A DNA stretch of 64,000 bases from Propioniciclava sp. MC1595. Its GTDB lineage: Bacteria; Actinomycetota; Actinomycetes; Propionibacteriales; Propionibacteriaceae. The position numbers were made by a program, and so were the translations under genes. Shown here in pieces: positions 20,226 to 31,573 of the stretch (position 1 is its first letter; every line of letters starts with the position of its first letter). Where the stretch lies: assembly GCF_017569205.1 (NCBI RefSeq), contig NZ_CP071870.1, forward strand, positions 2,108,001 to 2,172,000, in the 5' to 3' direction. Below the pieces are notes generated by a model. That model made no database searches. It had not been told where the DNA came from and saw only the letters and a program-made list of their open reading frames with translations.

Positions 20226-20413
20226 TGGTCGAGGACCTGGCGGCGCGCCGCGCGTGGGCCGTACTGGCCGCACTCGGGGCACGCGGTGTGCGGCAGGTGC
20301 TTCGCACGGCAGGCGGCGTTGGCGCAGGTCACCAGCTGCGGCGCGGACGTCTTCCACTGCGCACGGCGGGCGCGCGTGTTGCTGCGGGACATCTTCCGCT
20401 TGGGAACAGCCAC
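20222..20413 (-). CDS. rpmF: 50S ribosomal protein L32
   Basis: A 63-residue L32 starting [17 protein letters not shown]. Zinc-binding cysteines are C30, C35, C45 and C48. It is of the zinc-containing (C+) type. It lies 38 bases after the DUF177 gene, with which it forms a near-universal pair, and overlaps rnc by four bases. Confidence 0.97.
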   Translation of the reverse strand: MAVPKRKMSRSNTRARRAQWKTSAPQLVTCANAACRAKHLPHTACPECGQYGPRAARRQVLDQ

Positions 20414-20451
20414 GTCAAACTCCTCGGTCGTGGGGCGACTGCCCCGGTGTC

Positions 20452-20997
20452 TCAGTCCTGGGTGCCCTCAGCCCAGCCGGCGAGCTCGGCCCAGCGCGGG
20501 TCGATGGCCTCGCCGTGCCCGTGGTCGGGATCGTCGTTCAGGTTGACCCCACAGGTGGGGCACAACCCGGCGCAATCCTCCCGGCACAGGGGGATGAACG
20601 GCAGGTCGAGCATCGCCGCGTCCCGCAGGACGGGTTCGAGGTCGATCATCTCGGCCTCGACACGGCTGGCCTCGGTGTCGTCGGGGTCCGTGCCCGGGAA
20701 GAGGAACAGTTCCTGCAGGTCGATCTCGGCGTCCGCCTCGATCTCGGTCAGGCACCGAGCGCACTCCCCGCGCAGCTGAACCTCAGCGACGCCGGTGGCC
20801 AACACCCCGTCACCCACCCCCTCGAGCCGAAGGTCGAGGTGGATCGGAGACTCGGTCGGCACTCCGATCACGTCGTTGCCGATGCCCTCAGGTGCGGGTA
20901 CGTCGTCGACGATCTCCTTGCTCCCGCCCGCGCGGTGCCCGAATTCGTGGATGTCGAAAACGAGGACCGAGCGAGGGTCGATGGAGCGATTCGTCAT
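20452..20997 (-). CDS. DUF177 (YceD) family metal-binding protein
   Basis: A 181-residue protein with cysteine pairs CARC (79, 82) and C138/C142/C146/C149 ([12 protein letters not shown]), likely a zinc site. DUF177/YceD proteins sit directly before rpmF in most bacteria. They have been linked in plants and bacteria to 23S rRNA accumulation. It is the first gene of DUF177-rpmF-rnc-mutM, with a well-formed promoter 50-80 bases upstream. Confidence 0.9.
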   Translation of the reverse strand: MTNRSIDPRSVLVFDIHEFGHRAGGSKEIVDDVPAPEGIGNDVIGVPTESPIHLDLRLEGVGDGVLATGVAEVQLRGECARCLTEIEADAEIDLQELFLFPGTDPDDTEASRVEAEMIDLEPVLRDAAMLDLPFIPLCREDCAGLCPTCGVNLNDDPDHGHGEAIDPRWAELAGWAEGTQD

Positions 20998-21045
20998 CGC
21001 GGGACCCCTTCACTGCTGGCACGACAGCGTCATAACCGAATGGCT

Positions 21046-21075
21046 ACTTTACCTGCTCACGCCCCGAGCGTCCAA
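21046..21075 (-). promoter_or_regulatory. Promoter of the DUF177-rpmF-rnc-mutM operon
   Basis: On the minus strand, TTGGAC (21075-21070), an 18-base spacer and TAAAGT (21051-21046) make a good housekeeping-type promoter. It leaves a leader of about 40 bases before ATG 20997. Confidence 0.6.
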
Positions 21076-21121
21076 ACGGACGCCGTGGGTGTCGTCGCCC
21101 CGCGCGCGGCGGGGTGCCGGC

Positions 21122-21550
21122 TCACTCCTCGTCGTCGATCCGGGACCGCTGGTGGAGGCGCTCCCGCATGGTCTCGATCTGCTCCAGCGTGCGGTGCAGG
21201 CCGGTCTCCAGCTCGGACAGGCGCCCGTCGACCCAGGTGTCGGCCTCGTGCTTGAAGGCGAGGGCCTCCTCCTCGGCGGCGCGGGAGACCTCGGTCTCGG
21301 ACACCAGCCCCTCGGCGCGCCCGCGCGCCTCGGCCACGATGCCCTCGGCCTCGGCCCGGGCCTGCTCGAGGATCGCCTCGGCCTCGGCGGCCGGGACCGC
21401 GCCCTGTGCGGCCACCGCCGACTCGGCCCGGTCGAGCAGTTCCAGCACCTCGGCGCGGGGGACGAGCACGTTGGACGTCATGGGCACGCCCTTGGCCTGC
21501 TCGACGAGCGACCTGATGGCGGACAGGGCCTCGGTTGCGTCGGCGCTCAT
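21122..21550 (-). CDS. SepIVA-like (DivIVA-related) coiled-coil protein
   Basis: A 142-residue, mostly helical, Ala/Glu-rich protein with a conserved-looking N-terminus (IRSLVEQAKGVPMTSNVLVPRAEVLELLD). Two coiled-coil segments follow (about 60-85 and 95-135). In Mycobacterium the gene upstream of the DUF177-rnc-mutM-smc block encodes SepIVA, a DivIVA-like division and elongation factor. This gene holds the same position and style, though it is shorter. Automatic annotation may call it ATP synthase subunit b-like because of the coiled coil. ATG 21550 overlaps the coaD stop. Confidence 0.65.
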   Translation of the reverse strand: MSADATEALSAIRSLVEQAKGVPMTSNVLVPRAEVLELLDRAESAVAAQGAVPAAEAEAILEQARAEAEGIVAEARGRAEGLVSETEVSRAAEEEALAFKHEADTWVDGRLSELETGLHRTLEQIETMRERLHQRSRIDDEE

Positions 21551-22038
21551 GCCGTTCCTCCTTCGACGGGGGCCGTCCTGGCCCGGATGCGGTCCGCGAC
21601 GTCGGCGGTCACGAACTGGGACACGTCACCGCCCAGCTTCGCAACTTCGCGAATCATGGTCGAACTCAGGTGCGCCCAGCGGGCCGCGGTGGGCAGCATG
21701 ATCGTCTCGATGCCGGACAGCGCGAAGTTCATCTGGGCCATCTGCAGCTCGAACTCGAAGTCGCTGGCGAAGCGCAGGCCCTTGACGATCACGTCGATGT
21801 CGCGGTCGCGGCAGAAGTCGACCAGGAGGCCCTCGAGCATCTCCACCCGCACGTTGGGCAGGTGGGCGGTGGCCTCGGCGATCATCGCCGCGCGCTCGTC
21901 GGGGGTGAACAGGTAGTTCTTGGCGCTGTTGCGACCCACGGCCACGACGACCTCGCCGAACATCTGCGCGGCCCGCTCGATGATGTCCAGGTGCCCGTGG
22001 GTGACCGGGTCGAACGATCCCGGGCAGATGGCCCTCAT
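21547..22038 (-). CDS. coaD: Phosphopantetheine adenylyltransferase
   Basis: A 163-residue nucleotidyltransferase that makes dephospho-CoA from phosphopantetheine and ATP, the penultimate CoA step. Motifs are GSFDPVTHGHLDII (the HxGH site) at residues 7-20, VKGLRFASDFEFE and LSSTMIREVAKLG. ATG 22038 overlaps the rsmD stop, and its stop overlaps the SepIVA-like start (both ATGA). The order rsmD-coaD is widely conserved. Confidence 0.97.
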   Translation of the reverse strand: MRAICPGSFDPVTHGHLDIIERAAQMFGEVVVAVGRNSAKNYLFTPDERAAMIAEATAHLPNVRVEMLEGLLVDFCRDRDIDVIVKGLRFASDFEFELQMAQMNFALSGIETIMLPTAARWAHLSSTMIREVAKLGGDVSQFVTADVADRIRARTAPVEGGTA

Positions 22039-22619
22039 CGGTCGTCCTCCTTGCTGGCGAGGTACAGGGTCGTCTCACCGTAACGCCGTGCGCGCTGGTC
22101 AGTGAGGGAATCGGGCCAGCTGGGCGGCGTGTCGCGGGTGGCCCGCTCGACGACGACCAGCCCGTCGGGGGCCAGCCAGCGGTCGACGACGGCCGCCACC
22201 TGGGCGTCCACCACGGCCGTGGGCAGGTCGTAGGGCGGGTCGAACCACACCACGTCGAAGACCTGCGGCGCCCCGGCGAGGTAGGCGTCGACCGAGGATG
22301 CGACCACCTGGACGTCCAGCCCCGTGGCGGTGGCGTTCTCGCGCGCCAGCGCCGCCGTGGACCGGTCCTTCTCGACGCACACGACCGGACCCGCCCCGCG
22401 GGACGCCGCCTCCAGCCCCACCCCGCCGGTGCCGCCGTAGAGGTCGAGGAACGAGAACCTGTCCAGCATGTGGTCTGCGGCCTCCCCCACCGTGCCGGCC
22501 CAGTCCGCGATCAGGTTGAACGCCGATTCCCGCACGAGATCGCTGGTCGGGCGCGTCCGCGCGTGGGACGGGGCGGCCACGCGGTGGCCCCTGGCACGTC
22601 CGGCAATGATCCGACCCAT
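22035..22619 (-). CDS. rsmD: 16S rRNA (guanine-N2)-methyltransferase RsmD
   Basis: A 194-residue Rossmann methyltransferase for m2G966 of 16S rRNA. It has the N-terminal GRIIAGRARGHRV and TRPTSDLVRESAFN motifs, SAM loop FLDLYGGTGGVGLEAASRG, and catalytic DPPY within VVWFDPPYDL. A TAGCCT box ends 7 bases before ATG 22619, so the transcript is probably leaderless. It is the first gene of rsmD-coaD-sepIVA-like. Confidence 0.95.
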   Translation of the reverse strand: MGRIIAGRARGHRVAAPSHARTRPTSDLVRESAFNLIADWAGTVGEAADHMLDRFSFLDLYGGTGGVGLEAASRGAGPVVCVEKDRSTAALARENATATGLDVQVVASSVDAYLAGAPQVFDVVWFDPPYDLPTAVVDAQVAAVVDRWLAPDGLVVVERATRDTPPSWPDSLTDQRARRYGETTLYLASKEDDR

Positions 22620-22654
22620 GGGGACGAGGCTAGCGACATGGGATGATCGGGGTC

Positions 22655-23086
22655 ATGACGACGCCGCACGACACGGTCCAGGAACTCGACGAGGTGCAGG
22701 CCTGGGAGTTCCTCACCGCCCACCGGATCGGGCGCCTGGCCATCGTGATCGGCGGCGAGCCCGACATCTTCCCCGTCAACTACGTGGTCGACGGGCAGTC
22801 CCTGGTGTTCCGCACCGCTGAGGGCAGCAAGCTGCTCGCGGCCTCCCTGGGCGGACGCATGGCATTCCAGGTCGACGAGTGGACGCACGAGGGCGCGGTC
22901 AGCGTGCTGGCCCACGGCACCCCCCACGTCATGGAGGGCGAGGAGCGCGAGTCCGCCACCTCCCTCGAGCTCGACCCGTGGGTGCCGACCCACAAGGAGC
23001 ACTGGGTGCGCCTCGAGGTCGACGAGGTCACCGGACGCCGCTTCCGCTTCGGCCCCAAGCCTGAACCCTTCCACCCGGTCGGCTGA
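22655..23086 (+). CDS. Pyridoxamine 5'-phosphate oxidase-like flavin-binding protein
   Basis: A 143-residue split-barrel protein of the PPOX/nitroreductase-like family that binds FMN, F420 or heme. The family signature is RIGRLAIVIGGEPDIFPVNYVVD, then LVFRTAEGSKL and a long middle strand region. The substrate is unknown. I chose ATG 22655; an in-frame ATG at 22643 lies inside the probable -10 region. It is followed one base later by a half-length copy of itself. Confidence 0.8.
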   Translation: MTTPHDTVQELDEVQAWEFLTAHRIGRLAIVIGGEPDIFPVNYVVDGQSLVFRTAEGSKLLAASLGGRMAFQVDEWTHEGAVSVLAHGTPHVMEGEERESATSLELDPWVPTHKEHWVRLEVDEVTGRRFRFGPKPEPFHPVG

Positions 23087-23087
23087 C

Positions 23088-23327
23088 GTGGGCGCGTTCC
23101 ACCCCGAACCGATCCAGCCGCTCGGTCCGGAGGAGTGCTGGGCCCTGCTGGAGGGCGTCCCCGTGGGTCGCCTGGTGGTGGTCATGGCCGGCGAACCCGA
23201 CGTCTTCCCGGTCAACTTCGCCGTCGACGACCGCGGGCTCGTCGTGCGCACCGACATCGGCACGAAGTTCTCGGGGCGGCGCTTCACCCTCAACGACGCG
23301 GCCCGGGCGGCGCAGGCCGGCGGTTAG
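23088..23327 (+). CDS. Half-length PPOX-family paralogue
   Basis: A 79-residue product whose residues 20-60 (PVGRLVVVMAGEPDVFPVNFAVDD...LVVRTDIGTKF) closely parallel the first half of the preceding gene. After that it loses similarity and stops, overlapping the recG stop. Full-length family members have about 130-150 residues, so the FMN barrel would be incomplete. It may be a decayed tandem duplicate or a short subunit that pairs with its neighbour. GTG 23088 starts one base after the upstream stop. Confidence 0.6.
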   Translation: MGAFHPEPIQPLGPEECWALLEGVPVGRLVVVMAGEPDVFPVNFAVDDRGLVVRTDIGTKFSGRRFTLNDAARAAQAGG

Positions 23328-25537
23328 GCCCGTTCGATCCAGTCGCCGTCGGCGACGAGGTTGGTCTGGGTCACCGCGTCGGCGAACCCCGGCGTCTCCG
23401 CCCCCGGGTCCCGCTCCACCGCGTCGACCGCGATCGTGCGCGCGCTGTCGATGATGTCGGCGTGCTCCAGCACCCGCAGCAGGCGCAGCGTGGACCGGCC
23501 CCCCGACTGGCTGGCGCCCAGCACGTCACCCTCGCGCCGCTGGGCCAGGTCGAGCTCGGCGAGCACGAAGCCGTCGCGGGTCGAGGCGACCGCCGCGAGC
23601 CGCTGCCAGGACTCGGCCTCGGGCTCGGCCGCGCTCACGAGCAGGCACACCCCGGGCAGCCCGCCGCGGCCGATCCGGCCGCGCAGCTGGTGCAGCTGGC
23701 TGATGCCGAAGCGGTCGGCGTCCCAGACCACCATCATCGAGGCGTTCGGCACGTCGACGCCCACCTCGACGATCGTCGTGGCGACGAGCACGTCGAGGTC
23801 GCCGCTGGCGAAGGACCCCATGACGGCCTCCTTCTCCTCCGCCGGCAGCTGCCCGTGCAGGACGCCCAGCCGCACCCCGGCCAGCGGCCCGGAGCGCAGC
23901 TGCTCGGCCAACTGCAGCACGCCGAGCCCCTCACCCTCCTTGGCCGTGGTGCCGATGCGGGGGGCGACCACGAACACCTGGCGCCCCTGGGCCACCTCCT
24001 CGCGGACCCGCTCCCACGCCCGGTCGACCCAGGCCGGGCGGCGCCGGGCGTCGACCACCGTGGTGGTCACGTCGGCGCGCCCCTGCGGCAGCTCGGCCAG
24101 CGTCGAGACCTCGAGGTCGCCGAACACCGTCATCGCCACCGACCGGGGGATCGGCGTGGCCGTCAGCACCAGCACGTGTGGTCGCGCGTGCGCGCGGTCG
24201 GTCAGGACCGCCCGCTGCTCGACGCCGAAGCGGTGCTGCTCGTCGACGACCACCAGGCCCAGGTCGACGAACTGGAGGTGGTCGGCCAGCAGGGCGTGGG
24301 TGCCGACGATGATCCCCGCCTCGCCCGAGGCGATCTTGAACAGCGCCGACTTCTTCACCGCCGCCGGCATCGAGCCGGTCAGGCAGACCACGTCGGTGGC
24401 GTGCTCGGGGGCGCCGAGGACCCCGCCACCCATCCCCAGCTCCCCCATCAGCCCCACGATCGTCTGGTGGTGCTGCTGGGCCAGCACCTCGGTGGGCGCG
24501 AGCAGGACGGCCTGGCCGCCGGCGTCGACCACGGCCAGCATGGCGCGGAGCGCGACGAGGGTCTTGCCCGACCCGACCTCGCCCTGCAACAGCCGCTGCA
24601 TGGGCTGGGTGCGGGCCAGGTCGGCGAACACCTCCTCGCTCACGCGGCGCTGCCCCTCGGTGAGCGTGAACGGCAGGCGGGCGTCGAACGCGTCGAGCAA
24701 CCCGTCCGGACGCCGCGGGCGCGGCCCCGCCGACTGCCGGGCGTTCTCGGCGCGGCGGTAAGCCATCGTGAGCTGGGTGGCGAACGCCTCGTCGAAGCGC
24801 AACCGGTCGTTGCCGCACTCGATGTCGCCGCGGCTGCCCGGCCGGTGGACCGCGGAGTAGGCCTCCAGCAGCCCGACCACGCCCGCCCGCTCGCGCACCC
24901 AGGCCGGCCACGGGTCCTCGACGCCGTCGAGGGTGTGCAGCGCCAGCCGGACCGACTCGGCGATCGTCCACGTCTTCAGCTTCGCCGTGGCGGGGTACAG
25001 CCCGACCAGGCCGGACCGCGCGAGGTCGGCGATCTTCTCCTTCTCCTCCGACCGGCCGACGACCCGGCCCTGGGCGTCCAGCATCACGAAGGCCGGGTGC
25101 GTCATCTGGGGGCGGCCGTTGAAGGCCCCGACCTTGCCGACGAAGATGCCGCGGACGCCCTCGTCCAGCTGCTTGGCCCACCACTTGACCAGGTGGTTGC
25201 CCCCGAAGAAGGTGGCCCGCAGCCGTCCGACGCCGTCGGTCAGGGTGGCCTCGAGACGGGACTGGGGCCCACGCCGCCCGCGCGACGGACCCCCGCGGCC
25301 CTCGTGCACGGCGATCTCGGCGACCCGGGCCATGACGGCCACGTGCTCGCCCTCCTCCAGCGTCGCGAGGTCGGTGAGCTCGGTGCCGGAGAGGTAGTGC
25401 CGGGGCAGGTGGCGCAGCAGGTCACCGACGGTGTGGATGCGCAGCGCCTCGAAGTGCTTCGCCTGGGCGCCCAGGACGGTCGACAGGGGCGCGTTCAGCT
25501 CGGCGAACGCGGCGGTCCTCCACTCCCGGGGTGCCAT
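23324..25537 (-). CDS. recG: ATP-dependent DNA helicase RecG
   Basis: A 737-residue superfamily 2 helicase that remodels stalled forks and Holliday junctions. It has an N-terminal wedge/OB domain (LLRHLPRHYL), Walker A GEVGSGKT, DEQH box VVVDEQHRFG, motif TATPIPR and the C-terminal QLRGRIGRGG. I chose ATG 25537 because TAGGAT ends 7 bases upstream, a leaderless arrangement; an in-frame start 30 bases further out lies in the promoter. It follows the rpmB terminator on the same strand. Confidence 0.96.
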   Translation of the reverse strand: MAPREWRTAAFAELNAPLSTVLGAQAKHFEALRIHTVGDLLRHLPRHYLSGTELTDLATLEEGEHVAVMARVAEIAVHEGRGGPSRGRRGPQSRLEATLTDGVGRLRATFFGGNHLVKWWAKQLDEGVRGIFVGKVGAFNGRPQMTHPAFVMLDAQGRVVGRSEEKEKIADLARSGLVGLYPATAKLKTWTIAESVRLALHTLDGVEDPWPAWVRERAGVVGLLEAYSAVHRPGSRGDIECGNDRLRFDEAFATQLTMAYRRAENARQSAGPRPRRPDGLLDAFDARLPFTLTEGQRRVSEEVFADLARTQPMQRLLQGEVGSGKTLVALRAMLAVVDAGGQAVLLAPTEVLAQQHHQTIVGLMGELGMGGGVLGAPEHATDVVCLTGSMPAAVKKSALFKIASGEAGIIVGTHALLADHLQFVDLGLVVVDEQHRFGVEQRAVLTDRAHARPHVLVLTATPIPRSVAMTVFGDLEVSTLAELPQGRADVTTTVVDARRRPAWVDRAWERVREEVAQGRQVFVVAPRIGTTAKEGEGLGVLQLAEQLRSGPLAGVRLGVLHGQLPAEEKEAVMGSFASGDLDVLVATTIVEVGVDVPNASMMVVWDADRFGISQLHQLRGRIGRGGLPGVCLLVSAAEPEAESWQRLAAVASTRDGFVLAELDLAQRREGDVLGASQSGGRSTLRLLRVLEHADIIDSARTIAVDAVERDPGAETPGFADAVTQTNLVADGDWIERA

Positions 25538-25601
25538 GGCGGCGATCCTAGCGAGCGCCCCGGACAATCCCCGGACCGGGCCGCCGCCCGTGCCCGGGCA
25601 A

Positions 25602-25628
25602 ACGAAAAGACCCGCCGTGGCGGGTCTT
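25602..25628 (-). terminator. Rho-independent terminator of rpmB
   Basis: A 10-bp GC-rich stem (arms about 25607-25616 and 25619-25628) is followed in the minus-strand transcript by TTTTCGTTT. It is the most classical terminator in the window and separates rpmB from recG. Confidence 0.85.
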
Positions 25629-25642
25629 CACGTGGTGGTGCG

Positions 25643-25837
25643 TCAGATCTTGGCGCGCGCGATCTTGCCGGCCTTGAGGCAGCCGGTGCACACGTTCATG
25701 CGCTTGGTGCCGCCGTTGACGAACGCACGGACGGACTGGATGTTCGGGCTCCAGCGGCGGTTGGTCTTCTTCTTCGACCAGGGCACGTTGTGGCCGAAGG
25801 TCGGCTTCTTGGCGCAGACATCGCACACGGCGGCCAT
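25643..25837 (-). CDS. rpmB: 50S ribosomal protein L28
   Basis: A 64-residue L28 (MAAVCDVCAKKPTFGHNV) with zinc-type cysteine pairs C5/C8 and C50/C53, the C+ form. It is preceded by AAAGGAG and has its own promoter and terminator, a single-gene unit beside recG as in many bacteria. Confidence 0.97.
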   Translation of the reverse strand: MAAVCDVCAKKPTFGHNVPWSKKKTNRRWSPNIQSVRAFVNGGTKRMNVCTGCLKAGKIARAKI

Positions 25838-25908
25838 GGGTATCTCCTTTGGTGGTCGGCCCCCGCGACGACACGCGTCGGGACCAATGCTCGAAATGGA
25901 ACCTGCCC

Positions 25909-25938
25909 ATCCTAACCGATGGCGGGCGGACAGGAAAA
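25909..25938 (-). promoter_or_regulatory. Promoter of rpmB
   Basis: On the minus strand, TTTTCC (25938-25933), an 18-base spacer and TAGGAT (25914-25909). It predicts a leader of about 65 bases ending in the AAAGGAG ribosome site of rpmB. Confidence 0.5.
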
Positions 25939-25945
25939 TCGGCGC

Positions 25946-27628
<1,683 letters not shown>

Positions 27629-27728
27629 GGGGTCACTCTAGCCCGGTGGCAACAAAGACAATCTCCCGCCGGGCGGGGCCGCGACGATTAGCATGAACCG
27701 AAAGGAACACCACCCTGAGGAGGACGTG

Positions 27729-28346
27729 ATGGCAGGACAGACCCCGCTCGTGATCACCCTGTGGGAGACGTACGGGTCGAACATGGAGGCGGTCGCGGAG
27801 GCCCTCGCCGCCGACCTCAAGCTCCCGCTGCACAAGCAGGCCTACTCGTCGGAGGCGATCGAGCAGGCCACCGCCGAGCGCGAGCGCGAGGGGGCGCTCG
27901 GACGCCTGCTGCGCAACTTCGCACCCGCCAACTTCACCTACGACGGCGCGGTGTCGGCCGCGGCGACCGCGTCCGAGTCGAACTACGCCGCGATGGCGGA
28001 GGAGAACACCGCCGTGGTCCGCCAGGCCGCCACGGTCGGCGGCGTGATCCAGGGCCGCAACGGGCAGTACATCCTGCGCGACCGGCCCAACACCCTGCAC
28101 GTGAAGCTCGACGGCCCCGTGGCGGGTCGCGTGGCGTTCGCGGCGCAGGCCAGCGGCATCGGTGAGGACCGGGCCCGGAAGCGCCAGGTGATCGAGGACG
28201 AGTTCCGCTCGCAGCTGTCCGACAAGACCTACCACTTCGACCCGCGCACCAACGACTGGTACGACCTCGTGGTGAACGGCTCGCAGCTGCCCGTCGCGGC
28301 CGTCGTGTCCATCATCAAGGCCGCCGTGGAGGCCAAGAAGGCCTGA
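27729..28346 (+). CDS. Cytidylate kinase-like family protein, degenerate nucleotide loop
   Basis: A 205-residue protein of the cytidylate kinase-like (AAA_26) family. The C-terminal half matches family features: QYILRDRPNTLHVKLDGP, an ARKRQVIEDEF helix and a YDLVVNGSQLP segment. The N-terminal loop reads ETYGSNMEAVA, lacking the usual GSGGRE glycines and charge, so kinase activity is doubtful. ATG 27729 has a strong GAGGAGGA site. It is a single gene facing away from rnj, followed by a 15-bp hairpin. Function is unknown. Confidence 0.8.
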   Translation: MAGQTPLVITLWETYGSNMEAVAEALAADLKLPLHKQAYSSEAIEQATAEREREGALGRLLRNFAPANFTYDGAVSAAATASESNYAAMAEENTAVVRQAATVGGVIQGRNGQYILRDRPNTLHVKLDGPVAGRVAFAAQASGIGEDRARKRQVIEDEFRSQLSDKTYHFDPRTNDWYDLVVNGSQLPVAAVVSIIKAAVEAKKA

Positions 28347-28363
28347 CCCGGCCCACGCTCGAC

Positions 28364-28404
28364 CGGCGCCCGGACGCCTCCCCCGTGGGGGCGTCCGGGC
28401 GCCG
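28364..28404 (+). terminator. 15-bp perfect inverted repeat after the kinase-like gene
   Basis: Arms 28364-28378 and 28390-28404 are perfectly complementary. There is no T-tract. It ends directly against the -10 box (TAGCAT) of the next gene, so it may end one transcript and also influence the start of the next. Confidence 0.6.
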
Positions 28405-28417
28405 CTAGCATGTCGGG

Positions 28418-28966
28418 GTGACCGACGCTCCCCGTACGCCCGACTCCTGCCGCCTCGCCCTCCCGGCCGAGGCCGAGCGGATCGCCGCGATCCAGCGCCG
28501 CAGCTGGCAGCAACTGTTCCCCACCGACGTGGCCGAGCACGTGCTCGCGTCGGTCGACCTCGCGAGCATGACCGAGTCGTGGGCGCACGCGATCGCCAAG
28601 CCGCCGCTGGCGAAGTTCCGGGTGCTGGTGGCGATCGAGGACGGGCGCGTGGTCGGGTTCGCGGCCATCGGCCCCTCCGACGACGACGACGCCCACCCCG
28701 GCCAGGACGCGATGGTCGGCGAGTTCATCGTCGACCCGCCCGCCCAGCGCCAGGGCCACGGGTCACGGCTGCTGAACGCCGTCGCCGACACCCTGCGTGC
28801 CGACGGCTTCACCCGCGCCACGTGGTGGGTGCGCTCGACCGACGACCCCCTGCGCCGCTTCCTCGACTCGGCCGGCTGGGCCCCCGACGGCAGCCACCGC
28901 ACCGTCGGCACCGAGGACGAGGCGGCGTCGGTCAAGATGATCCGCCTGCACACCGCGCTGGGCTGA
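28418..28966 (+). CDS. GNAT family N-acetyltransferase
   Basis: A 182-residue GNAT with the acetyl-CoA loop VDPPAQRQGHGSRLL near residue 108 and the usual C-terminal FLDSAGW segment. The substrate is unknown. GTG 28418 lies 6 bases after TAGCAT, a leaderless arrangement. It is a single gene convergent with glpK, with a terminator hairpin between them. Confidence 0.85.
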   Translation: MTDAPRTPDSCRLALPAEAERIAAIQRRSWQQLFPTDVAEHVLASVDLASMTESWAHAIAKPPLAKFRVLVAIEDGRVVGFAAIGPSDDDDAHPGQDAMVGEFIVDPPAQRQGHGSRLLNAVADTLRADGFTRATWWVRSTDDPLRRFLDSAGWAPDGSHRTVGTEDEAASVKMIRLHTALG

Positions 28967-29047
28967 CCCCGCGGCGCTCGCTCCGCCACGTGACCCACCG
29001 ACGGCCAGAACTGACACCTGGACGCCGCTCCGTCCGGCAACGCGGAA

Positions 29048-29081
29048 CGCCGCCCGCGGGAAACTCCCGCGGGCGGCGTCC
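29048..29081. terminator. Terminator hairpin between the GNAT gene and glpK
   Basis: A 13-bp perfect GC stem with a 5-base loop (arms 29048-29060 and 29066-29078, extendable with a bulge). It sits between convergent genes and probably serves both. Confidence 0.7.
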
Positions 29082-29094
29082 GGTCTGATCAGCG

Positions 29095-30609
<1,515 letters not shown>

Positions 30610-30650
30610 GGTGTTCCTTCACATCGTTGTGTTGATCGGTTGGGGTGGCT

Positions 30651-30673
30651 GGCCGGACGCCCGGCGTCCGGCC
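30651..30673 (-). other. Inverted repeat between glpF and glpK
   Basis: GGCCGGACGCC (30651-30661) and its complement (30663-30673) form a hairpin in the 83-base gap before glpK. It is probably an mRNA-stability or partial-termination element setting glpF against glpK. Confidence 0.45.
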
Positions 30674-30692
30674 ACCCGTGGTGCGGGGTGGA

Positions 30693-31457
30693 TCAGGCGG
30701 GGAGCAGCACGCCGCTCATGAGGCCGGCGAGCACGCCGCCGATGATGGGGCCCACAACCGGGACCCAGCTGTAGCCCCAGTCGGAGCTGCCCTTGTTCGG
30801 GATCGGGAGCACGGCGTGCGCAATGCGCGGGCCGAGGTCACGAGCCGGGTTGATGGCGTAGCCGGTGGGGCCACCGAGCGAGGCGCCGATGCCGACGACC
30901 AGCAGGGCGACGCCGAGGGCGCCGAGCCAGCCGAGGCCGGCCGGGGTGTTGGTGGCCGAGTCGCCCCAGTTGCCGGACGCGAGGACGACCAGCACCAGCA
31001 CGAAGGTGCCGATGGCCTCGGTGACGAGGTTCCACAGCGGGTTGCGGATCTCGGGGCCGGTCGAGAAGACGCCGAGCTTGGCGCCCGCGGGGGCGTCATC
31101 GTCGAACTGCTTCTTGTAGGCCAGCCAGCAGAGCACGGCACCGATGAAGGCGCCGAGCATCTGGGCGCTGATGTAGGTGGCGATCGACATCGCGTTCACG
31201 GCGATGCCGGGCACGAACTCCTCGTTGCCCGCGGCGACGAGGCCCAACGTGACAGCGGGGTTCAGGTGGCCACCGGACTTGTACGCCACCAGGACACCGG
31301 CGAAGACCGCGAGGCCCCAACCGAAGTTGACGTGCAGGAAGCCGGTGCCTGCGCCCTTGTTCTTGGGCAGGATGTTGTTGGCGACGACGCCACCGCCGAG
31401 CAACAGCAGCATCGCCGTGCCGACGACCTCCGAGAGGAAGACGGTTCCTAGAGACAC
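30693..31457 (-). CDS. glpF: Glycerol uptake facilitator (MIP/aquaporin family)
   Basis: A 254-residue channel with six membrane helices and two NPA motifs (66-68 in GGHLNPAVT and 203-205 in AINPARDLG). The aspartate after NPAR is typical of glycerol-conducting members. It passes glycerol into the cell for GlpK. It lies between glpD and glpK. A 13-bp palindrome (GCATCGACGATGC, 31474-31486) sits just upstream and may be part of its leader or an operator. Confidence 0.94.
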   Translation of the reverse strand: MSLGTVFLSEVVGTAMLLLLGGGVVANNILPKNKGAGTGFLHVNFGWGLAVFAGVLVAYKSGGHLNPAVTLGLVAAGNEEFVPGIAVNAMSIATYISAQMLGAFIGAVLCWLAYKKQFDDDAPAGAKLGVFSTGPEIRNPLWNLVTEAIGTFVLVLVVLASGNWGDSATNTPAGLGWLGALGVALLVVGIGASLGGPTGYAINPARDLGPRIAHAVLPIPNKGSSDWGYSWVPVVGPIIGGVLAGLMSGVLLPA

Positions 31458-31573
31458 ATGATCTCACTTTCTGGCATCGACGATGCGAGTGCCGAAACGG
31501 CGTCCGCGGAGAGCGGGGTCGCCACTGGTTGGGTGATGGTGGCCCGCCGCGGTTACGACGAGCCAGGGGTGTT

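Noticed and set aside
23135-25915. A 926-codon plus-strand open frame opposite recG
   Set aside because: No motifs and composition of a shadow frame; recG helicase motifs define the real strand.
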